From the NCBI GenBank assembly GCA_003993805.1, contig RSEF01000020.1, forward strand, positions 5,043,740-5,107,739: 64,000 bases of DNA, written 5' to 3'. This stretch comes from Himantopus leucocephalus. Taxonomy: Eukaryota > Chordata > Aves > Charadriiformes > Recurvirostridae. Positions 1 through 12,700 of this stretch are shown one piece after another. The position numbers and the translations under genes were made by a program. A model generated the notes under the pieces. The model searched no databases and had not been told where the DNA came from. It worked only from the letters and a program-made list of their open reading frames with translations. Within the stretch, counting starts at the first letter, position 1. Every line of letters begins with the position of its first letter.

Positions 1-2369
1 GGGAACTGAAAGAGAGGGACGTCTGTCACTCAGCAGGCCAATTCTGATGCTGCCCAGTACTGATTTCGCTTTTATACTGGTGAGGTTATTGCTGATTTAC
101 ACCTCGGTGCATCCATTGTGTCTGATGAAACCGGTCCCCGTTGACACCGCTATCGGGTTCCCAGCCCAGCACCGTGCATGTGGCCGCCTCCGCCCCTCCA
201 GATTCCTTGGGATAATTTTTCCCATTTGGGATTTTTTCACCCGCTGCCGAGTGTGTCTGCTCCCCCTCGCACGGCCGGCCCGGCCGCGGGGCTGAAGGCG
301 GCAGAGCAAGAGACGGAGCTGCCTGGCTGCCCCCCATGAGCGTCCAGTGCTCATCCCCGCAGTGGGGCTCGTGCCCCAGCATGGAGAAGTGACTGGGCTC
401 ACGACCGGACTGAAAACTCCTTCCTAAAAAAATAATTTTCAATCCCTTCTGGGCCAGACTTGATCCTTGTACCTGCCTAGCTGGGCTGATACACACCTGG
501 GGGGCAGCCCCAACGAACCCTCATTTTGCTGGGAAATATGGGCTGGTTTTGACATCCCTGACAAACTGGGGCAGAGAGAACGGTCTGCAGTCAGCGTGTA
601 CGCAAGGCGGGCAGGTTCTGCTCGGTGGCAGTCACGCACACCGCAATNAGGCAGGTTCTGCTCAGTGGCAATCACGCACACCGCAATAAGGGGATTTTAA
701 CAGAAAAACTATCCCTCCCTAACATTAGCTTCTGCACACAGGAGGTCAGCGAGAGGGACTTGTGTCTCTCTGTGCTTTACCTTTTATCCAACACAGCCGG
801 ATCCTGATCAGGGCCTGGACGTTACTCCAGGCATAAAGTAGAAATAAGTAACCATCTGCGCTAATAAAGAATACAACCCTTTATCTGTGGTAATTAGAAA
901 TAAATTAGAGAGAGAGAAAAAGATATATAAATTAGCTAATAGTTAATTACTGGAACTATATTGAGAAATATATGTGTATACAAAGTAGAAAGCATAAAAT
1001 CTGTTCCAGATTAACAAAATATTGGGGTTTATCTCTAGAACTGGAGGACAGGAATTTGTTTGCCACCACAGCCACGTGTGAAGAGGGCCATTTATCATAA
1101 GCCGCAATAGCACCTTGTTCAAGGATCCCCAAGCGCGCAGCAAACATTGATAAATAGACCTCGATGCATTCCCAAAGGGAACCATTATCATCATCATTTA
1201 GCAGTGCCAGGCGGGAGCCCAGGAATCCCCATCTCCAGTCCTGCCTACAGAGCTCCAGTTTGATCCCCCCTCCTCTTCTGGGGAGCACCCATCCGCTTTC
1301 CCATACCGCTAGTTTGCAGCCAAAAGCTGTAGGAGCCGGGTTGTCACCAACACCTGGGGACAGCAGGGCTATCATCTGAGCTGGCTTCAAGCAGAGTTGA
1401 CCCTTAGCACCTCGGTCCATGCCTTAGCCCTGCCCATGTCCCCCAGCGCCGGGCACCGCAGGCACAGCCCAGGCTCCCCAGGGGGCACCAAATGCAGGAG
1501 GAAACGATGGGAGCGTGGTCCTTGGGTGCCCCTTGCTCTCTCCCTGCTCTGTCATTTGAAGTATATTTAGAGCAGCGAGGAAGATGTCTTGTCCCTATGC
1601 AACAAGACGAAGGCGGCACCGCAGCACTGAGCAGCTCCCCCGCGTCCCACTCGGGCGTTCGACCCCCTCCAGCTGCCGCGTTTTGCCGGGGAGTGTTAAA
1701 TGGGCTGTGTCATCTCTTTAAACAAAATCCCTGCTGCGTTTTACCCTGGGAAGAGGAGGGGGAGAGGACAGCGAGAAGCTGAACAGCGGGTTGAAATGCG
1801 CTGGTGCGAGCGGGAGGCATGTACAGGTGCCGACTGCCCCGTGGGGGGGACGGGGGCTGCCTGGCAGCACTCGCTGCTGCCGTCCGAACAGCCCGCACAC
1901 GTGTCCACACAGCCCCAAGCACGCGAAGAAAACCCGAGAATGCTCCCCACGTGCCGGGGCATGGACGTAAGAGGCCTGAGAAAATAAATAATCACAGTCT
2001 GAGAGTGTTTTAATTTTCTTTCCAGATTCTGGACCCAACTTTACGTTTCCAAGGGTTTCCAACCACAGCAGCATCTATTTCCTTCTCCTGCCTTTCGCTT
2101 TCCCCTCGAATTTCATATGTATTTTCTTTTCTCACCACGCCACAAGAATTACAAGAAGTGATTTGCTTATCTGGGGGTACAGAAATTGGGTTACTGTACA
2201 GACTGGTTTTGCAACACTGAATGAGTGTTGCCTGTTAGCGGTGTAAATGTAGAGTTAATCCTGTTTTTCACAGCCTCCGCTTTCTCTGTACTTGTTTATT
2301 CCACATTTTGTGTCCACCCCAGGATGGATCAAACTGTTTAACCTTTGACTGCAAAGTCAGAAGAATGAC
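1..2369. other. Intergenic, no gene seen
   Basis: Only short, overlapping open frames on all strands are present, without splice-site or codon-use support. An AT-rich patch at about 885-960 has TAATTA-like words. The 611-687 duplication is the only structure. Confidence 0.7.
611..687 (+). repeat. 37-bp direct duplication around a single N
   Basis: Copies at 611-647 and 651-687 differ at two bases and are separated by AG and a single N at 648. The single N marks a join, so this is most likely an uncollapsed overlap between contig ends or haplotypes. Confidence 0.85.
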
Positions 2370-2690
2370 TCACTTGGAAGCTAAAATGTAAATAAATATA
2401 TGCATTGCTAAATAAATCAAACACTAATACACTAAACCAAGGCTGATAAATATCCTGATTAAAATCCTACTTAAATAAATGGAGCAAATTATCAAACAGT
2501 GGGTTTAAAAGTAATAATTTCAGGGCATAACTCGACACAGCACATGTCATAGTAAGTAAATTACTTTAAACGTTTATTTTTCTTTACTATATAGAGTGAA
2601 ATCTTTTCTACTACAGCTGTTAAGTGAACCCTAATATTATCACAAACACTGCTAAAGGAGACAAAACATGGCTGATTTATTGATAAATTA
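2370..2690. other. AT-rich block with forkhead-type words
   Basis: TGTAAATAAATA at 2387-2398 matches the forkhead core TGTAAATA, and TAAATAAAT recurs within 100 bp. The block is long, AT-rich and non-coding. It could be a regulatory element or plain AT-rich desert sequence. Confidence 0.2.
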
Positions 2691-3339
2691 AGAAGTCTTT
2701 TCTTGATAACATTGACTGAAAAATGCTCCGAACCTCTTAAACCCTCCAGTACTGCACAGAAAAGTGGGGAACTGGTAAATGACCTCCCTCTGTGCCACTA
2801 TTCCTGCTGTAACTGTGCGTGCCCGCAGAAAAAAGTTAGTCTCCTGTACAGGTACTTTCCCCTCTGGCACTAAATTACAAAGCGCTACCCCCAATTACAG
2901 TCTCTAAAACCATCAGCAGTTAAGAGAAAATAATCCCTGCAATTTGTGCAGCAATAAGTATTATGTACGACGGAGGAATATGCAAAAAGGAGCGCGGCAG
3001 ATCTGCCGGGAGGCCGAGTCTCTCGGCTCAGGACTGCCACCTCCCTGCTCCTCGCAAAGTGGAGAACTGCTGGAAGCAATTTTTTTGTTATTTATTTATT
3101 TTTGGTTTTCTTGCGTCTTGTCCTTACTAAACTGTCTCAGCATAGCAAGCCTGTCTGCAAGGACTTGCATGCTAGCACATGTCCTTTTTTTTTGGCTCCC
3201 CTGAAGGAAAAGGTGGTGTTTGCCTCCCACGTTGGATCGAGCCCTCTGAACCCGGTGTTTCCACATTCTTGATTGCCCTGCTGTGTGTGAATCGCATACC
3301 AACTAAGTAGTCCTTTAGATCACCTTCCTAGTTCAATTT

Positions 3340-3370
3340 CCCCCCCCCCCCCCCNTCCCCCCCCCCCCCC
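3340..3370 (+). repeat. Poly-C tract with one N
   Basis: About 30 bases of C are interrupted by NT at 3355-3356. Its length is unreliable; the N marks a sequence join within the homopolymer. Confidence 0.9.
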
Positions 3371-4375
3371 ATGCTGATTGAAAAGCAAATGAAATACTTT
3401 TTCTACCACCAATTTCCTTTCTTCATGTACCTGCCTGCACTTATTATTTCTGAAGAATCTTATCAAACAAGCAACAGGTTCCTAAAGTGGTGGTTTGGCC
3501 CCTAGGTGATACACTGGGCTGATAATTTATTAAGGGCTGGGCTGTTAGAGGAGGATTGCTCTCAAGTGCTTTGAGCTAAGCATGCTGGAGGGGATGCAAG
3601 GGAGAGCATCCTCCCGTGCCAGCCAGCCCCGTGGCGCACCCAAACCCGGCATGGCTCGGAGCAGGAGACAACTGAAGGCACAGGGTCTTCTCTAACTTCC
3701 CAGGAAGACTTTGGCCTTCTTAGATTAGTTGTTTAGCTCTCTTCGCTTGTCTCCCTGGGATTCTCCTAACAGCAGCCCTCCTTTAGTGTGTTCTCCCGGC
3801 AATGCAGCTCCAGTATAAAGCAGTTCCCGTGCTTCGGGTGTGCTTTCCCTCCTCACCTCACACCGAGCCCTTAGACTTCAAGAGACGAGGACTGAAGCTA
3901 AAAGAACGGGGTGCTGTAATTCAACCTGGGTCAATTGTGGAGTCATGTCAGTGGCATAAAGAGCTAGAGTGAAAAAAGGAGGATCTGTAGCTCCCTAAAA
4001 ATTGCAAGGGGAAGCCCAGGTTTTAGGCATCTACTTGAATTTTTGTTGGAGTGAGATTTGACGTGTGTGTTCTGGTGCAATCCTGGATCAAAATGCATTC
4101 TTAAACAGAGGCCTAAACAACTTACATTTACAGATAACCTCTTCCCCTCTCTGCCCTTGTACGTGCAAGACGTGATCAAGGCAGCTTCCAAAATTGCAAA
4201 AGGGCTTTTGGGACTAAATCCCAAATCACGCTGATGTTTTTCCCAGTGAGGACATTGGGGTTTGGCATAAGAGTTCTGTTGAGCTTCCACATCCCAACTC
4301 TTGCCGTTTCAAATAAACATGAGCTGATACCAACTGGCACCTGATCATACCGAGACAGAACTCCCTTTTGGAGAT

Positions 4376-4391
4376 AACAGAATCATAGAAT
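4376..4391 (-). repeat. Possible CR1 tail remnant
   Basis: ACAGAATCATAGAATC resembles the octamer tail (ATTCTATG) at the 3' end of CR1 read in reverse. No CR1 body follows, so it may be chance or a very short insertion. It abuts a small perfect hairpin, AATCTCC-ATTTT-GGAGATT, at 4389-4407. Confidence 0.2.
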
Positions 4392-4839
4392 CTCCATTTT
4401 GGAGATTTTCTGTTTCATCTGCTGCTACCAACCCATGAACCCATGAGATGATTCTCGAGCAGAGCAATTCAGATAGCATAAAAATGGATTTCTTTTTGCC
4501 AGCAGTTAGCTAGAAAGCTTTACGTTCCCTGTTGAGGTTACCTAGATAGAATAGATTGCATCGCCTGAGCAATATTATTGCCTCCCGTCCGAAGCCAGAG
4601 TCACCCACACCCTCCCTGAAGTTGAAAATGAAGTTTCCCCACCCTTCTTCTTAGCCTCTGAACTTTGATCACAATCCCAGCAGATGCAAAATATTTGCAG
4701 TAAGAGGTGCCAGTGCCCTCAACTCGTTGCAGTAGCTCCCAGTCAAAATGTTTGCACGCACACTTCAGAGTATCATTTATCTTGAGGGATGTCAACTCTA
4801 AAAATGTTAGCGCGTGTCACTGTCAAAGCAAATGCCAGA

Positions 4840-5180
4840 AATTAGCTTTCTTTCATCTGAAAGAAGAATAATTAACTTTGCAACTGTTTCCAAAAGTGCT
4901 AATTAATGGGTTTCACCAACTTGACTTGTCAGGATACATCTTGATTGGAACAACAGCTTGTTCTTCCCCTTGAGGATTATGGCTCTTCTTTTGGACTCTT
5001 TTCCTCATCCGCCAATTTAGCGAGTTGCGGAAAATGGATGTCATTTATAACACAAAAATAAACATGCAAAAAAGGGAAAGCCCCAGAGACAAGTTAACAT
5101 TTATTAATTATTTGTGTACTTTTCTCTATTAGCAATAATGTAAAAACACAGTGTTCCATTTTTAACAGAATAATCTTTAA
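4840..5180. other. Candidate enhancer-like block with TAATTA sites
   Basis: Homeodomain cores TAATTA occur at 4869-4874, 4900-4905 and 5105-5110 in AT-rich, repeat-free sequence. In gene deserts beside developmental regulators such blocks are often conserved non-coding elements, but conservation cannot be seen here. Confidence 0.25.
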
Positions 5181-8100
5181 ACAAGATGGGATTTTGTTGG
5201 CTGGTTAGCTTCCTGAAAAACCAGGACAGGTCCTCACCTGAGCTGTCTCTGTGCATGGGGATGGCTTAGACTGGACTGCAGAGCGGATCTCCCTCTCTCG
5301 CCTTGGAGAGAGAGGACCTAAGTCCACCACTGCCTGGAGATCCACTCTCCAATGCTCTGAGCAAACTCCAACTCCAGAGAGCACATCCCGAGGATTTAAA
5401 TTCCCCCAGCTGTTTAGACAATGTATTTTGTTCTCCCAGCTTTCTGCAAGGCGGTAAGTTGCCTGACGTTCAATACTGAGCTCCTTCCCTCTTCAGCCCT
5501 GGCACTGTTTGGATAAGTTCCCTCCTTCCACCAGGATGGGGTCTGCGCTTTGTCTGCCCGCATTGAGGTGAAAAGTAAAATGCCCGAGTTTGCCAGCGGG
5601 ACTCAGCTATCCCCATCCGACAGCAAGTCAGCGGGAGTCAGGTCACACTGCCTAAATCCCCGAGACCCTTTGAAAACCCAAAAGCATGGATGCATCCAAC
5701 AATATAAGACACTGTGGCCTGGACAACCAGTGAAGGTCATGGCCAGACTTTATATAAAAAGCCTGATGAAGTCTCAGACCCTTATATGTGTTCCTGAAAA
5801 TATAAAGTAAATCAGGAAATCAAGTGGAAAATCCAGGAGGTTATTATTAAAAACCCACAGCTCAATTATCGTTCTAATAAACCTTACACCAGAGGTCATT
5901 TACATTCATGGTAATTAGGAAGGAAGGTTATGGTTTGAGAATAACTGTATATCAACTTAAGAAGAGTTTTATTGCAGGAGACTTGTCCCTAACACGGCTA
6001 CCTAAATGGGTCGTGCCAGGCTGGCAAGCGAACTGAAACTGTGCTCGCCTGGGTGCAGAGAGCTCCTGCGGACACCCACCCCTCAGCAGCTGCTCCCAGT
6101 TCTCCCAGGATGGCAGGAGGTCTGGGGCCACCTGAGCCAGTCCCTGCCCCTTCCAGGTGGAGGCAGGAGCGGGATGACATATAAAGGAACTGATGGAGCA
6201 TAAGGAGTTGCTTTGGAGAGGAGCTGGAGGAAGGACAGATCTTCAGGAGAGGTACTGTGTTTGGGGTGTGCTGTGCTCTGAGAGGCTGAACTTGTACAGG
6301 GGCTGTGGTGTCCTGTCTGGTTTCTCTCTGTGATGAGCTGGGTTGTCCTCATTGCCTGGAAGGAGAAAAAAAGAAAAGGGGTGAGGACATCTGAGTTAGA
6401 GCTATGGTCATGTTAGCTGCTTTCTTTCCCAGAGACTTGTGCTAGGCTTTTGTGGTCAAAGAAGGAAGTCTCCAGGCTTGTGTGCTCTCTGTGCTGGGAG
6501 GTCTGGCTCAGGCAATGATCCCTGCCTTGGGTTTATGCAGGACTTGATGGTGGTGGTGCTTCTAAAATTTCATTGTGAGAATTGGGGGGATATAACCTGG
6601 GAGCCACAACTGAATTCGGTAAAGAATAGTGGACCTCTTGCATGGCTGCTGACCTCTCTATCCTGGCTTTTGCTGAGCTGTGCCCTATAGTCAAACTCTG
6701 TAAAGGGTTAATAAATTACTAACTGTGGTTGCAAGCATATTAGGAAATAAGGGGCAGGTGGTTATATGTGTTTAAAAGCACATCTAGGAGCAGAAGAGGT
6801 GGCTACAAGCTGTGTGTTAATGTTTTAAATTCCTGACAACTGATGGATTGATAAGTTTTAAGAGACTTCATATTTTTGAGCTGTTTGTAAACACTCTGCT
6901 GATGTGTCTGTAGCCTGAGCAGAGTTTTGCACTGTTTCCTCATAGCAATGAAACCCAGAAAAATTTCAGTCTAGCATTTTCCTTGGGGGGGGGGGCTGGA
7001 AGGGGGAGGAGAAGCTAACTTTGACAGAAGAGGACAAACAGTGTCACAAGATGGAACTAATGCTCCAAAGTAAATCCATTATAATGGTTAAACTGAGTCT
7101 TCCTGGTCACAGACCAGCCTGGAAGAGTTAAATATGAAGCAATTTCACCTTCAAGGATGTCAACATTATTTACTAGATGTTTCTACTTAATTTGTTGCTA
7201 TATTTACACTTACAGTAGAAGCTAAAATCCTGTGTCACTACACTTTTAAGTGGAGTCTATTTTTATCTCTGGAGGAAGGGAAGAATTTTGACGTTTACTG
7301 GAAGGTATGGGGTTGTCATAACTCTGGAAGAATAAATATTCTGGAGGAATAAATCTCTCACCTACTTAATTTCACTTCTTGAACTTTACCTGTGCAGTCC
7401 AGTCAAACCACTAGATTAAATTTAGGGCAACAAAAAATGTTTAAGGGCATAAATTTCTATTGGTTTCCTATTTCAAATGTCCCTTTAATCTAAGCAGATG
7501 ATGTGAGCATATTTGTGCTGGTTTCCCATTCACCTGGTCCTGAACATACAAGAATCTCTACGGAAATTGACCAAAACACTAGTAGGAAGAATATTTGTGT
7601 AATTAAAATGAGGCAGAAAAAAAAAACCTGTAGAACTCGGCACTTCAGATGCACATTAGGGCTATTCTAGGTGTCGCAGGAAGCACTGGAGATGGCAGAG
7701 GGCTGGGCTTGAGTCTGGACTGAACCCTTCCTGAGGCCAAAGGAGTCCTTGAAAAAAGCTTGTGGTATTTTATTACATGCTTGTAAACATGAGGGTTTTT
7801 TTTTCAAGTCCCTGAGGTCTGATGCAAAGAGTAGCACAGAACGTGTCAAACCTGGGTTGCACACAGGCAAATGGTACCTAAAATCACCTCTATTGGCTCT
7901 GGCAAAGGATGCTGACAGATGCTTTTTGTCTTCCACTTCAAAAACTCAGGGGAAAGGAGAAATCCTTAAGGTTTAAAAGAAGGAGGGTGGATAGAAAGGG
8001 GGTTGTGTTGCATTGCATCATTCCTGGATGCATTTAGCAGGGAAAATGGTACCTTTCCATGCAAATGTGGATTTGAGCCCTTGGCTGCAAGGCGTGTGCT

Positions 8101-9289
8101 GGGGCTCCTTGCTGCTGGTGGCTGAGCACAGGGGAGGCTGGGGCCCAGAGTGATGAGCAGCTGGGGAAGGAAGGGATTTCTGCATGGTGAGGGCTGAGAC
8201 AACAGCTTAAAGACAGCGGGGATTTGAGTGAAGGGCAAAACTCCCTCTTTGCAGTGCGAGTCCCACTCTGTATGTGTACGTGTTGGTATAAAGTGACATG
8301 AAAAATCTCATGTCTGCTGCAGATTAAATATTCTGTATGCTGCAAGTCCTTAAGCTCCATTTTATTCTGCTTTCAGGGTCCCCCAAAATGGTTATGGCAG
8401 CATCTAGGAAATACATGAATGCTGTTTGCCTGCAGAGGCTTGGCCTCTCCACCCGGTGCTGGCTGGTGAAGCTCCCTCGCGCTCTCCTCTGCCTTTCCCC
8501 AGCAATGCTGTCCCTGCCGGTGTCCTCCCCGAGCTCCAGGAGCTGAGGGACACCAGCCCTGCTGGGTGCAGACTCGCTCCTGTGCTGCTGCCAACAGCCG
8601 AGGTGGCGAGCGTGGGCTTTGCCGAGGGACTGGAATGCAGATGATGGCTTTTGTCTCTGTTTACTGGAGTGCATCTTGTAACCAGATTCCTCCCCAGTGC
8701 ATAGCCCCCTTCCCACCTCCCTACTGACAACCCTCCGGATTGGGCTCTTTTACTAAAAATTGCTTGGGAATGAAGGGCGGGGGGGGAACTTTATTAGTGT
8801 TATATGTTATTTTCCTTCTCTCCCTTCTCCCCCCTTCTCTTCCTGCATGATGAATTGCCTGGTACCGAGATGGTAGCTCCAGCCCAGGCACTTAGCAATC
8901 TCCTCCTGGTCCCTTGCACAGACAGATGGGACGGCCCATGTCTTGACCGTGATTGATTAGCTGGAGAAAGCCTGTTGAGTGGAGTTCCATGAAGATTGAT
9001 GCTTTCTCCTTCTAACAGCATTTCCAAAAAGTTTCTATTACATTTTGATTATGTTTATAGAATCTCACTGGTCTCCAGGAAGATTCAATCTTCTCTTCCC
9101 CCCTCTCCCCTCTGTGCAATGTGTGTAACTTCCCTCCTGTGCATATGCTGTTCATCCATCTCTTACCTTTATTCTTTTAGGTGTGCCCCCAGAGATCTCT
9201 TAGGATGGCTCCTTTTCCATGTCCCTTCTGTCCCCCCAGCAAAGGTACCTCGTTGCTAGTTGTTGCCCTCTGGCTTGTAGAGGCTGCAG
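5181..9289. other. Intergenic, no gene seen
   Basis: The sequence is non-repetitive with a G-rich tract at 6985-7008. Open frames, including several over 100 codons at 8034-8730 on the minus strand, overlap in multiple frames and lack protein-like composition. Confidence 0.65.
6985..7008 (+). other. G-rich, G-quadruplex-type tract
   Basis: A run of 11 G is followed by CTGGAA, a run of 5 G and AGG. Four G-tracts can be drawn only if the long run supplies two or more. It is intergenic with no gene context. Confidence 0.35.
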
Positions 9290-9734
9290 CAAAGCAGGAG
9301 TTGCTGGCCACTAGATGCTGCCTGCATTTAAGTGGCCTCTGAAAGCCACAGAGGAGGAGGAAGGAATGTTATCTGTGATAGCTTGGTGGAAAACAGAAAT
9401 ATGGGACCACCAAGGGTGGTATCTGGACGAAGAACCACTGTTTCCCAGTGCAGGAGGCTGTGACTCCTACCTGCCCACGAGCATCTGCTTTGTCCTGCCT
9501 GGATTCCCTGCNCAAAGCAGGAGTTGCTGGCCACTAGATGCTGCCTGCATGTAAGTGGCCTCTGCAAGCCGCAGAGGAGGAGGAAGGAATGTTATCTGTG
9601 ATAGCTTGGTGGAAAACTGAAATATGGGACCACCAAGGGTGGTATCTGGACGAAGAACCACTGTTTCCCAGTGCAGGAGGCTGTGACTCCTACCTGCCCA
9701 CGAGCATCTGCTTTGTCCTGCCTGGATTCCCTGC
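9290..9734 (+). repeat. 222-bp direct duplication around a single N
   Basis: Copies at 9290-9511 and 9513-9734 are nearly identical, with a handful of substitutions (for example TTTAAG/TGTAAG and ACAGAAAT/CTGAAAT), separated by one N at 9512. This is the largest such join in the window and most likely two alleles left side by side by the assembler. Confidence 0.9.
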
Positions 9735-12700
9735 GGCTGGAGGGCTCTGCTCAGACACTTGCCTGTCCCAATTCAGCTTCTATCAGTTCAGATGCAAGTC
9801 CTTAAAGGCTGCAGGACCTTTTGAGCATGGGGGTTGGTGTGTTTGGCCAGGGAGGGGGCCAGAAAGATGAGCTATTTCAGCATTGCAAGCTGCCCTGTTG
9901 CAGCTGGGTAAGGGGATACAGCAGAGCATGTCCCAGCACTGGCTGTATTTCAGCATCGCTGTAGGAAGAGGGGTTTGTTTTACAAGGGAGGCTCGAGACC
10001 TGTGCAGTGTGGTCTGGGGTTGCCCATCTAGGAAGGCCAATATATTTTTCAGTAGCTCCATAAAATGTGTAGGTATGTGATGATTCATAAGTAATAACTT
10101 TGGTATAGTACTGAAAAATGTGCTCACTGCTGCACAGAAGCAAAGATAAAGTTGGTCCCTGACATCAGATAAATCAACTTTAAAATGCTGGGCTTCTCCA
10201 AAGTGTTAAAAGGAACATTTTCAGTTGGTTCCTAATTGTAGCAAATAATTATGTTACCTAATCTTATTAAGAAACTGGCTCTCCTGGTCTTTCCTTCTTA
10301 CTTAATTAAACAGAGAGCTGGGCTCTTTTGTAGAACGAAAGTCACAGGCAGCCACCTTGCTTTCACTGTGGTATCCTCTCTAGGAAGCGGAGCCACTTCC
10401 CTTGTGTCACCTCAGCAAATGAGCAGGAGTTGCATGTCCTGAACAGTGGGAACGGCCCCATGAAACAGCCCCAGGGTTGCAGACACCTGTGTGGGCTGAG
10501 CACAACGCCTGTGGCGTGGCAATGGAAAACTGCTCATGGCTGCCTGTCTACTGCTGTCCGTGGGGAGGAGGATGTAATCTGCAGTCTGCTTTTCTCCTTT
10601 TTCTCCTAAGTTGAGAGACTGTGGGTCTGTGTCCCAAAACTTGGGATTTGTGGGTGGGGTAAAGGGGAGCATCTGCCAAGAGGCATCCATGTGATGCTGT
10701 AACTGCCTTCACCTAACAGGGACCACCTTCCCCAACTGGCAGAGCGCAATGCCTCGGGGCAGGTAAATACGTACTGGCTATGCCCTGCATTAAGCGGTAA
10801 ATACAGGTAGGGAATCAAGCCAGTGTGTGCAAGCTGAGGCACAGGTGTGTGGTGTGACCTGGGAGATGGCAGTTGCTCACTAAAGACCTGCAAAGGAAGG
10901 AGGGGTGCAGGGAACTGGTTCTGCTTAAGGCTTTGCCAGCCTCTGTGGCTGCTGGGAAGGCAGTAATCCCTAGTGTGGGTATTTATTCATGTCTCGGTGT
11001 GCTTCTCAGTGCTGGCTGAGAACCATGAGCTGTTTTACACCTGAGGAAGCTGAGATCAAAGGAGTGATGTACATAGTTACTGAGAAGGCAGGTGAGAGGC
11101 AAAAACAGGGCCAGAGCTGTCACAGAAGAGCCTTCCTCCAAATGCCTTTCCGGAGCCCCACAAGCTACGTGGCACCATGATGGGTCAGCAAGACCCTCTG
11201 GAGAGTCTCCCCTTGTTTTGGCACTGACCCTTTGACAGGACACTGGTGCAGCACTCCTGTGTCCAGGCATCGCCATCTGTCCGCAGTGTTTTAGCTATAT
11301 GCTTAACTTGTTGACCTCCCATTTAATGTCATCAGGCTTGTACGTCCCTGGGGGTGTGGTGAGTTAGCAGCAAAGCTGGAGTCAGTCTTGTCAAGGCAGT
11401 GCAGTGCTTGACTTGCAGCTTGGGCATTTCGCTCCTCAGTGGGGTCAGCTTGCCCCAGCTGAGCTTCGTGCCCCTGAGGTGACCCACTTCCCACAGGCTG
11501 GAGCTTGGCAAGGCTGGCTCAGATATTCCCCTGCTACTCGGCAACACTGACACAGCCTGCATGGGTCTTGCGGAGGTGACGTGGTATCCCCATCGCTAGC
11601 GGGGAGGCCACAGGGCATGCAAAACCTCAGCTAGGCTACCTGCTGCGTGTCCCTGCGTCACTGGGTGTGTGCACACAGCCTGTCTTCCTGGTGATGGGAA
11701 TTGCTGGTACGTAGTTGTTAGTACAAGCCATGCAAGGACTTCTGCTTTAATCTTTTGTGCCCCTTCTCCTTCTGTAAAATCAGGCTGGGCAGGAAGCCCA
11801 CGATTTGTGTGGGAGAGGCATGTGTACGGGTTCCCCTCCCTGTGCTGGAGCTGGTGTGGTGCCCTGGGATGCAGCCCTCAAAACCCCTGAGGCCTCTCCC
11901 TCCCCATTAGCTCGCCTGCCTGCCCCTGCCATACTAGGCTATTTTTTACAATACAGACCCCATTTTTTATTTCTGCATTTATTACAAATGCAAATTACAG
12001 ATGAAAGCATCAACTACACAAACCATTACTCAGAGGAGCATCTTTCCAACTGCTGGACTTGGACTGAACAGCTTGTGGTTAATTTGCTATATAATCACTG
12101 CCTGCAACAGGAAAGCAAGTGCTTCAACTGTGCTAATATTATGAAAGGGGAAGTTAACCATAGAGATAAATTCTGAGGAGCTGCAGCTGGGATGAAAGAG
12201 GGAAATAAATGTAGCTGGAGTCCAGGCTTCAGGCTTGCAAAAGTGGCCGCTTGGATATTTAAAGGGATAAAAGATAAGAGTTCAGGTTAAACATGTGTTT
12301 TTGAAGTTGCTTTTAGCCTGAATATATTTCCCCCAGAAGCGGAGAATCCCTGCAGCTCCCATTGACCTGCGACTTGAGCAGCGCCCTGGACTGTACACAG
12401 GCATGCAAATGTAATAAACTGTCTGCGCCGCCCTGATTTCTGGGTGGCTTCCCAGGGCAGCTGCCGCTCGCAGAGGAGCGGCAGGCACGGGCACCGTGGT
12501 ACAAAGGAGATGACACATGACAATTTCGCTGGCCAAGATTTTACTTGGGGGGGGGTGGGGGGTGGGGTGTTCTTTCCCATCACACAGGTCTGTGGTTTTG
12601 GCCTCTGGCACAAAAGGCAGGGAGACTGTCCCAGGGCTGTTATAAGTGTGCCCCCGCTGTACGATGCTGTGGAAAGGGATCAGTGCTACCTCCAGAAACA

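Larger units (their letters stand above)
2691..4839. other. Intergenic, no gene seen
   Basis: Besides the poly-C tract at 3340-3370 and the tiny hairpin and CR1-like tail near 4376-4407, nothing is recognisable. Open frames are under about 110 codons and overlap one another. Confidence 0.65.
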
